Below, piece by piece: positions 59,201 through 64,000 of a stretch of DNA of 64,000 bases. Where the stretch lies: positions 30,068,901 to 30,132,900 of the forward strand of contig CM049317.1 in NCBI GenBank assembly GCA_026874595.1, given 5' to 3'. Under the pieces are notes generated by a model that was not told the DNA's origin, did no database searches, and worked only from the letters and a program-made list of their open reading frames with translations. The position numbers and the translations under genes were made by a program. Within the stretch, counting starts at the first letter, position 1, and every line of letters begins with the position of its first letter. The stretch is from Sipunculus nudus (Eukaryota; Annelida; Sipuncula; Golfingiida; Sipunculidae).

Positions 59201-59655
59201 GCCCATGGGCCACTTGCTATGTCCAGTCAGAAACCTTTACGTTTCCTACAAGTATATACCCCTTTTCAATTATTTCTATTTAATTCACTCGGATTAGATT
59301 GATCTTTGGGGACCTGGACACCTGCGTGGCTATGAGAGTGCCTTGTTGTGTTCTTTCCGGGTTCTCCGGCTTCCTCCACCGAGGACACACTACATCAGCT
59401 TGTTATCCCGTATGGGTTTTTTGCTAATTATACACTTATACAAAGACAATACAGGATCTCGAGTAATTTCTTACCTGAGCTACATGATCCATCACGAAAG
59501 TGGATTTCCCCTTCTTTCGCCCAAAGTCTTCCACATTATATGCAGACACATGGAGGGTGGCCAGACACCCTGTCACTAGGCACGTCACTGCCAGTAAGCC
59601 AAACAGAGTTATTCCGTGAGAGCAACTCACGACAATAATCAGGGCTTTTCGTATT
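32202..59655 (-). CDS. DNase I-like gene 3 (8 exons, start codon unresolved)
   Basis: Minus-strand exons 59655/59630-59475, 52438-52350, 36437-36354, 35895-35789, 35492-35380, 35017-34866, 33907-33811 and 32249-32202 join in frame with the intron phases of genes 1 and 2. A hydrophobic leader (GITLFGLLAVTCLVTGCLA) marks a secreted protein. Seen (bovine numbers): N7 in AYNVEDFG, E39 in IQEIED, E78 in HKERYAF, H134 in AIHVKP, D168/N170 in GGDLNAA, D212 in AYDR, H252 in SNHYPVEM. Odd points: D251 is Asn, R41 is Glu, Y76 is His, and both Cys of the C173-C209 disulfide are absent (AARPYV and TGKAYDR). Introns 1 and 2 are 7.0 and 15.9 kb and full of transposons. No ATG starts the leader exon. Probably expressed; nuclease activity is uncertain. 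Confidence 0.9.
33240..33435 (+). repeat. Dispersed G/C-run repeat, copy 2
   Basis: CGGATCCAGGATTTTGAAAA, a G-rich block, AAAAAGGTTGTTTCGGC and a C-rich end. It lies in gene 3 intron 7 and is related to 27920-28120 and 45620-45815. Confidence 0.6.
33811..33907 (-). CDS. gene 3 exon 7
   Basis: Minus acceptor AG at 33909-33908 and donor GT at 33810-33809, 97 bp as in gene 1. It encodes LILAGQKLRHAYKRDSA, then AFNFIKKFSISKTA. Confidence 0.92.
34866..35017 (-). CDS. gene 3 exon 6 (active-site exon)
   Basis: Minus acceptor AG at 35019-35018 and donor GT at 34865-34864. At 152 bp it is one codon shorter than in genes 1 and 2. It starts DIIIGGDLNAARPYV and ends TGKAYDR; neither structural Cys is present. 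Confidence 0.94.
35380..35492 (-). CDS. gene 3 exon 5
   Basis: Minus acceptor AG at 35494-35493 and donor GT at 35379-35378, 113 bp. It encodes DFAFIAIHVKPRKAVAEIQS with H134 in AIH. Confidence 0.95.
35789..35895 (-). CDS. gene 3 exon 4
   Basis: Minus acceptor AG at 35897-35896 and donor GT at 35788-35787, 107 bp, phase 1. It encodes KVKDSFQYDDSF, then FERPPFTILFDAP. Confidence 0.94.
36354..36437 (-). CDS. gene 3 exon 3
   Basis: Minus acceptor AG at 36439-36438 and donor GT at 36353-36352, 84 bp, phase 2. It encodes FDVIPSKPLGKSRYHKERYA and FFYR. Confidence 0.94.
36921..38851 (-). mobile_element. Hairpin-ended tandem-array element, copy 2 (long)
   Basis: The longest complete copy, in gene 3 intron 2. 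Its right-end hairpin TGACCCATGGGTCA is at 36926-36939 and its left-end 29-nt hairpin at 38819-38847, followed by CGGACGGACGG-type sequence in the reverse sense. Between them are about five units of 306-341 bp, marked by GGTGGCGCCACC at 37507, 37843, 38148 and 38476. Shared blocks are AATCATGGTGATCAATGCAT, GGGTAACAGAGACCTAATTT and TCTAGGTCCAGTGGTTACGA. It encodes no protein; the open frames are repeat artefacts. Confidence 0.85.
39005..40620 (+). repeat. Hairpin-ended family, diverged array with SINE insertion
   Basis: It starts with the family's GCTATAGCGATCGCTCTTTG and CCGTCCGGGCGTCCG, then weak repeats of 130-165 bp marked by CACAGTGACCTA (39573), CACGGTGACCTA (39738), CACAGTGACATA (39890) and a later GTCACTGTAATCT. 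The left hairpin is mostly lost. Confidence 0.6.
39235..39476 (-). mobile_element. tRNA-derived SINE
   Basis: On the minus strand the head has an A box TGGCTAAGGGG (39465-39475) and a B box-like AGTTCGAATCT (39423-39433), 31 bp apart as in a tRNA. About 190 bp of unrelated GC-rich body follows, with CCCCAACCCAGGG and GCACCGCAGGTGCAG. It is inserted in an array inside gene 3 intron 2. Confidence 0.65.
40640..41470 (-). repeat. Dispersed ~0.8-kb repeat, copy A
   Basis: It matches the reverse complement of about 51060-51790: GACCAGTTTAAA/GTCAAAATTGAC, TATGCATAATTTGCATAAAT, CATTTCCTTTACAAATATT, ATGATTGTTTC, CATCCAGTAAATCTGATG-type and GGCCGATGGACCAAA blocks. Related sequence is also at 41560-41680 and 48960-49330. 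It is not coding. Confidence 0.6.
42800..45360 (+). mobile_element. Degenerate RTE-like non-LTR retrotransposon
   Basis: Broken frames give an endonuclease scrap (VSECRWTGFGKS, about 43205), a linker with AREVLGY, a reverse-transcriptase start (LKNGRAGGIDGITTELL, 43905; WERQQVPKEW, 44020), the active-site block LDFADDMALLSS (about 44565), and a C-terminal region (RRISEEVKIKRWRLTSHVLR, about 45090; then APKWRPEGEG). Multiple stops and frameshifts make it dead, and most of the endonuclease is missing. It lies in gene 3 intron 2, antisense to the gene. Confidence 0.8.
45620..45815 (+). repeat. Dispersed G/C-run repeat, copy 3
   Basis: AGTCAGATCTAGGATTTTTG, G-rich block, AAAAATGTTGTTCCGGCC, G run, and end CCCCGGATCCGCCACTGAC. 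Together with 27920 and 33240 it defines a ~195-bp family. Confidence 0.6.
45816..47030. other. Intronic (gene 3 intron 2), nothing recognised
   Basis: It holds a short GATGAT repeat at about 46075-46100. The open frame at 46462-46680 has no splice context or known motif. Confidence 0.4.
47031..48533. mobile_element. 1.5-kb Tc1/mariner-like element with tandem core
   Basis: The termini are inverted repeats: CCGTATTTCCTTGATCAGAC at 47031-47050 and its complement ending 48533, with sub-terminal AAACGCCGG motifs repeated near both ends. It is flanked by TA on both sides, the Tc1/mariner target. No transposase is visible, so it is non-autonomous. Inside is a tandem duplication of about 168 bp (units from GTGTCAAGCTGAATC at about 47780 and 47948). 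Confidence 0.75.
48960..49330 (+). repeat. Dispersed ~0.8-kb repeat, copy C (partial)
   Basis: It resembles 51590-51790: GGCCATTT, GGTTGCAATAGAGACC, TTTTGGAGCA and GAGCTGGGCAGCCAACA correspond to blocks there. It is partial and diverged. Confidence 0.45.
49331..50840. other. Intronic, nothing coding
   Basis: AT-rich. A 19-nt perfect hairpin TGCCCAGAGTCTCTGGGCA lies at 50320-50338, of unknown meaning. Confidence 0.4.
50841..51003 (+). repeat. GTAATTACAATTAC low-complexity block
   Basis: Many direct and inverted copies of GTAATT/AATTAC over about 160 bp, able to fold on itself. Confidence 0.8.
51040..51790 (+). repeat. Dispersed ~0.8-kb repeat, copy B
   Basis: Inverted relative to copy A, some 10 kb away in the same intron. 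Confidence 0.6.
52350..52438 (-). CDS. gene 3 exon 2
   Basis: Minus acceptor AG at 52440-52439 and donor GT at 52349-52348, 89 bp, phase 2. It encodes IIQRNDLILIQEIEDQTDIV with E39 in IQEI. Confidence 0.94.
52573..59220 (+). mobile_element. Hairpin-ended array element, copy 4, split by L1
   Basis: The left end is at 52573 (TTAGCTGACTGAAGTTCATC, worn hairpin) and the right end near 59220 (palindrome TGGCCCATGGGCCA at 59199-59212). The array is interrupted at 53103-58554 by the L1-like insertion and resumes in register with GATATAAAAGCTCCAG. It lies in gene 3 intron 1. Confidence 0.75.
53103..58554 (+). mobile_element. L1/Tx1-like non-LTR retrotransposon, degenerate
   Basis: It is flanked by a 15-bp target duplication, AATAATGAAAAATTC at 53088-53102 and 58555-58569. 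The endonuclease region (about 55135-55610) has IRGLRDNKKR, LLQETHS, GVCIMLKN and LVNLYGPNQDD; the expected GDFN reads GYFN. Reverse transcriptase pieces: FKNGKTPGSDGLTAEFYKYF (56305), LIQPDQTGFLKNRYIGE (56585), GVREGC.LSPYLF (56915) and QYADDTTLFI (57033). C-terminal pieces with FNFIWNNKK (57430) and a Cys-rich YCFFCKKEKE (58257) follow. Frameshifts and stops occur throughout and no ORF1 is recognised in 53103-54950. A 25-bp tandem duplication lies at about 56873-56922. It is antisense in gene 3 intron 1. Confidence 0.85.
59475..59655 (-). CDS. gene 3 exon 1 (signal peptide, start unresolved)
   Basis: Donor GT at 59474-59473, phase 0 into exon 2. The frame reads a leader GITLFGLLAVTCLVTGCLA, then TLHVSAYNVEDFG. 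The leader has no in-frame ATG; the first candidate is GTG at 59630. A splice acceptor (TTACTCTAACAG) ends at 59656, so a start codon could sit in an unseen upstream exon. Confidence 0.82.
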
Positions 59656-59659
59656 CTGT

Positions 59660-60138
59660 TAGAGTAACAAAACTAAATTTCAAGCAGAAAATCCAATGTC
59701 ATCCTATATATCTGCAAAAGTTATGACCCATGAGTAAAACGGCTAAATTTTGATGACAAGACAGATAAAACTCCGATACCGCTAGGCAGATATATGCATA
59801 TATGACAAATGCACTTGAAGGCGGACAGGGATATTTTTCAAATTGCAAACATTGACGTTTTATCTTTCTGTTCGATATGATGTGAAACCGCTTTAACTCG
59901 CAACCAATTTCAGTAGGCGGCCAACTAATTTTTTTCCGAAAAAGTTGACGCATCAGAGCAAAATATATGCAGTTCTGTCAATTATGTTTTTTAACTTTTA
60001 TCTACAAGCAAATTATATTTTAACATCTTACGTTTTCCATTTAGCTCCATACAGATCCAAGTTTATAAAAATCTTCATACAACATTTAGAAGTGTAAACC
60101 TAATAAATTGATGTCATTGATATTCTGGTCTGTTTTTA
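59660..60138. other. Upstream of gene 3 exon 1, no exon found
   Basis: I looked on the minus strand for a short leader exon with ATG and a donor and found none convincing. No core promoter is recognised. Confidence 0.4.
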
Positions 60139-60850
60139 TTACAGGCTAGCTGATTTATCCGGTATACCGGGCATTTACCGGGGTTGGGGAGATGTATTAA
60201 GATGAGGAATTTTGACTCATCTTTTTATTCAAAAAATTAAAAGAAATAACAGTTTTCAGTGGGTTTCTGTCTCAATAAGATATGTACAAATATTTGTTTA
60301 CATTAATTTTGTGCCGCTGTGCTCGTGGCAAGAAATTCATACACTTGTATGTTTCCCTTGAAGACCTGGTCAGTGATGATGTTAACATTTGCGAACCGGA
60401 ATGGGACGTGGGGGCATTAAGGTTTTCGATGATCTTTGATTGGTTACTTTTGTTGGACGTTTCAAGAATAGGTTGATGTAAGAAAGACATGGAAGGGGAA
60501 TTAATTGTACGTTTTAAGGCAAGGAAACTGTTCCTGAAGAAAGAAACGGAAATGTGCTTACCGCGTTAATAGCATAAAACGGACCCCTTTGGACCCAAGG
60601 GGTCCGTAACCCCCTTTTCAACCGTTGCAACCTTTTTAATCGTGTAAGACCAATTTTGAAGCCTGCAACCGAAAACCCCCACCCCCACCACACCCCTTTT
60701 CCTGAAATGTGGACCTTGTATTAGGTTTTATCATAAATCCTCCTGGGTTGAACCCTTCCTTTTCATAAAGCGAGAGTCATGTGTTTTCACATTGACTGAC
60801 CACGCACGTTAGTCAGAGCCAGGGTCAAATGTCAGGCCAAACATTCTTAA
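60139..60850 (-). repeat. Dispersed ~710-bp repeat, copy 2
   Basis: The reverse complement runs colinear with 14200-14910 over its whole length. The open frame at 60282-60476 lies wholly inside it and is not supported as a gene. Confidence 0.75.
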
Positions 60851-61199
60851 ATCCGTCCCTGAGAGCCATTCACGTGACGTCACGGCTATTCCATGGCAGG
60901 GATTAGCTTCACGGAAACCATGTAGGGGGTCTTGTGATGCGCCGGTCGTACGCCGTATAACGCACGACGCTGTAGAAAATAGTTCTTTAGTATGCCGCTA
61001 CTCAGTGGGAGATTCGTACATATAATTGCTTATATTTACTTGTTTTATACACATAAGCATACGCTAAAAAGTTTAGTGAATTAGAATACAGGTAGTCGAC
61101 AAGGGACTACGTGTATTCGCCGAAACCAGAGTGGGACGGCTGAAGTGAGGCCTGGATTGAGTGGCAAGGGGAAATAGTGAGAGGTGTGTTGCATATTAG

Positions 61200-61923
61200 C
61201 ATTGATGTCTGCTGCCGAAATGTGTATGTAGGTGGCGCCACATACTACAAAATCCAGAAACGTATCCAAGTTGTATACAATTGCAGAGTTTTAGGCAGAT
61301 AAATCAAACCACTGCAGAGATATGAGTGATTTTATCCCAAACAGACGGACGCTGTGCAAAAATGGTTCAGGTGGCGCCACCAGTTTTGCGTATGATTAAG
61401 AGCTATGTTGAATTATAAACATGCAAATATCAGGAGGATACGTCGAACCAGTCCTGAGATATAAGCCTGGATGTCTGCAGCCTGAACGTGAATGTAGGTG
61501 GCGCCACCTGTCATAAAATCAAGAAAGCTATCCAGGATGAATACACATGCAAAATTTCAGGAGGATAAGTCCATTCACTGCAGAGATATGAATGCTTTTA
61601 TCCCAAGGCAGATGAACAGTGGGACGCTGTGCAAAAATGGTTGCAGGTGGCGCCACCATTTTTTATGTTTGTTATAAACCTATCCAAGGGCTACACTTGT
61701 GCAAACTTTTTTTCCTGATTGGTCAAACGAGTCCGAAGATATGTGGGTTAATGTGTCAAAACAGACGCACAGATGGACGCACTGGAGAGAGGAAAGGTCA
61801 GAGGTCAACGCAAATATTTTGGCACCAGTTCACATGTGACCCGATAATCGTCGAACGCGGCGGCGGCGGCGGCGGAACCCAGTCAAAAACATAGTATCCG
61901 CAAAACTTTGTTTTGGCGGATAC
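61200..61923 (+). mobile_element. ~140-bp GGTGGCGCCACC array ending in a hairpin
   Basis: Four units marked at 61231 (one mismatch), 61370, 61497 and 61646, sharing GGACGCTGTGCAAAAATGG, TTTTATCCCAA and AAATTTCAGGAGGATA. The right edge has a (CGG)n run at about 61858-61876 and a terminal hairpin 61894-61923 (arms GTATCCGCAAAAC and GTTTTGGCGGATAC, one bulge). Same family as 26750-27400. Confidence 0.75.
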
Positions 61924-63153
61924 AATTAATTATTCAGTTGTTGACAAGTCTTGATGAACGAAAATATAAACATAAACACTTGTGGCAGATGAGCGATATT
62001 GGTTGATATATTATACTTCTCTTGCTCTTGTGCTGAATCTTATGCAACATGCTGTGATCAAGTTAATATACAATGACATTCCGACAAAAAAAAAAAAAAC
62101 CCGAGGGTGGACTCTACATCAGAAGAAAGGAAATACTTGCTGATAACTACACCTCTCACCAAAACGTGAACAGCACTGATCTGCCCGGTGATTTCAAAAC
62201 ACAGTATCTGCTTTCAGATGAAACTGAGAAAAACGCGTTTTTTCTATTTCGATTGAGCTAAATCTGTGAACAGAGTGCTTAGGCTATATATTGATTATTT
62301 ATACCTAGGATGAAAGGTTTTAACTAATGATATTGAAACAGTTGAAAAAAGTGTTAATACAAGCGTTAATTTTTGCTGTTTTTATACTTACTGTCTTTTG
62401 ATTTCAAATTTGTTTAAATGTCGGCGGAGATGTTTGAGAACTAAAGACAGTAACTAACGCGAAATCTTTCACAATCACAATCACTGTGTATCACACTTTT
62501 TAAATTCTTTCCAACTCTCACTCAAAAAATATAAAATATATACCAGGTTAAGTACAAATTTTATTTGAATTCATAAAATTAAATAACAAGGCCACAGGCC
62601 TTATGCGAACCTGTGCAAAGTTTGGGAGTATGAATGGAGGTCTATTCATATTAAAATTTAATACTGATCCTCTTATGTCTTCATATCTACCTTCGTCATT
62701 ATGATTTCAGCAAAATGGACGTTTCGGACCTGCACATTTCGGACCAGGACATTTTAAAACTAGGATGTATCAGTCAGGATATTTTGGATATGTTCTTTTT
62801 GCCAGGGAGGATTATTGGGACAGATGAACGGAAAATTTGGCAGCATGGTTTTGGAGAAGAACATTTTAAAATGTTTTTTTAGCTTTTTCCCTAGAAAATC
62901 TAAGAAAATGCAATTAGCCAAGAAATAAGCAAAATCCAATAGGATTAAATGACTAAAATTTTGCAAAAAAATTGATGATGCTAGCTCCTTCTCTTTTTGA
63001 GATACCTATGATGCACAATGGACGACGGACGACGGACTACGGACATCGGACAACGCCACACCATCCACTAAGCACACAGATTTGCTAAAAAAGCAAACAA
63101 CGTTTTATCAAATAGTTGAGTTGAGTTCTACAAGTTCTAATCTGGGCATTCTG
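61924..63153. other. Non-coding, repeat-like end sequence
   Basis: Nothing coding. GGACGACGGACGACGGAC near 63021 looks like the edge of another dispersed repeat. Confidence 0.4.
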
Positions 63154-63197
63154 CGTCTAGACGATGTGTCTAGACGTCTAGACACATCGTCTAGACG
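63154..63197. repeat. Perfect 44-bp palindrome
   Basis: Each 22-bp half, CGTCTAGACGATGTGTCTAG plus AC and its complement, matches without mismatch and without a spacer. TCTAGACG/CGTCTAGA repeats continue to 63219. Confidence 0.95.
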
Positions 63198-63299
63198 TCT
63201 AGACATACTGTCTAGACACCAGGCAGAGCCAGGTCAGTATCAGCTTAACAGTTTCATCATAAAACAGTGTATAACTAGAAGAGTCTAAAATTACATTTT

Positions 63300-64000
63300 T
63301 GCTTGTAAAAAACAGATCAATGTAGATGGCGTCTCCAATACCTCAATTTCAGATAAGACTTATGTGGCAAACATTGGCATAAAATTTGGTGATGATATCT
63401 CCAGCCGTTTCTGAGATTTTAATTTTAGTGTGCTTTTTTGGACAGATGACTAAGTTCAACCTCCTGTAACTCGGCCAAAAATCTCCGAACTGAAACTGGA
63501 CTGGGCACAGAAATATTAATTTAGGTGTGCTAAACATTGCAAATTAAAAATTAATATACAATAAAATATAACTGTACTGAACGCCCGCACGTAAATCCTT
63601 AAAAAAATCATCATCCACATCGTAATTATAACAAGCAAATTCGTGGAATTCATATCCTCCGCTTCCACCTCTTGTTGTCATTCATGCTTGCCTTATCAAT
63701 GTTTTAGTTTTTATTCTGGCCTGAAGAGTCTACACATGCCATAGTGACAGTTTTTATTTTTCATGGTCCCCTTAACATGTCTCCACATGTCGTAATTTTG
63801 GTTGTGAAATAGGAACAAAATTTCATTATTTTTGTTTTGGAGCTGTTGTGAATAAATTTTCAGAGAGACACTCCAAACAAATTAACCAAGGTATACATGA
63901 GAGCAATCGAAGACCAAAATTTGAATGAAATCGGATAATATTTAGGAAAGTGATAGCACGGAAACGAAAACCTGACAGGCAAAGTGACAGACAAACAGAG
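63300..64000. other. Repeat-like tail of the window
   Basis: Phrases such as TGGCAAACATTGGCATAAAA, CCTGTAACTCGGCC and the closing GACAGACAAACAGAG resemble dispersed intergenic repeats. No gene seen. Confidence 0.35.

Noticed and set aside
1-64000. Bacterial-type features (operons, CRISPR, Shine-Dalgarno sites)
   Set aside because: The genes are spliced with GT-AG introns and poly(A) signals. No regular spacer-repeat array of CRISPR type exists.

Overview
The window is animal nuclear DNA, visibly AT-rich and crowded with dinucleotide microsatellites, degenerate retrotransposons, small DNA transposons and tandem-array repeats. Its only confidently recognised host genes are spliced members of the secreted DNase I family (endonuclease/exonuclease/phosphatase fold). 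Eight-exon genes with a signal peptide, GT-AG introns of 0.3 to 16 kb, and array-type repeats that recall the 'pearl' elements of oysters suggest a mollusc, probably a bivalve. The taxon is an inference.

Layout. 1-6268 (+): DNase I-like gene 1, exons 3-8; exons 1 and 2 lie left of the window. 6290-16060: mostly non-coding, with a weak candidate gene remnant (6526-8023), a detached copy of the gene 1 last exon with the catalytic His changed to Tyr (11808-11855), a hairpin-ended array element (13020-13987) and one copy of a dispersed ~710-bp repeat (14200-14910). 16065-25723 (+): DNase I-like gene 2, complete, 8 exons, 289 aa, with a Harbinger-derived element in intron 6. 25724-32200: repeats, including a 431-bp miniature LTR retrotransposon (30123-30553) whose 156-bp LTRs carry tRNA-like A and B boxes. 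32202-59655 (-): DNase I-like gene 3, 8 exons, converging tail-to-tail on gene 2. Its introns 1 (7.0 kb) and 2 (15.9 kb) are swollen by a 5.4-kb L1/Tx1-like element, an RTE-like element, a Tc1/mariner-like element, a tRNA-derived SINE and several arrays. 59660-64000: repeats only, with a perfect 44-bp palindrome at 63154-63197.

The three DNase genes share intron positions and phases (0,2,2,1,0,2,0 where visible), so they are tandem or inverted duplicates of one ancestor. They differ at functional residues (bovine DNase I numbering). Gene 1 has every catalytic residue that falls in the window. Genes 2 and 3 both read Ser-Asn-His instead of Ser-Asp-His at D251-H252. Gene 3 has also lost both cysteines of the C173-C209 disulfide. 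All products should be secreted nucleases or nuclease-derived proteins; a digestive, immune or extracellular-DNA role is plausible but cannot be read from the sequence.
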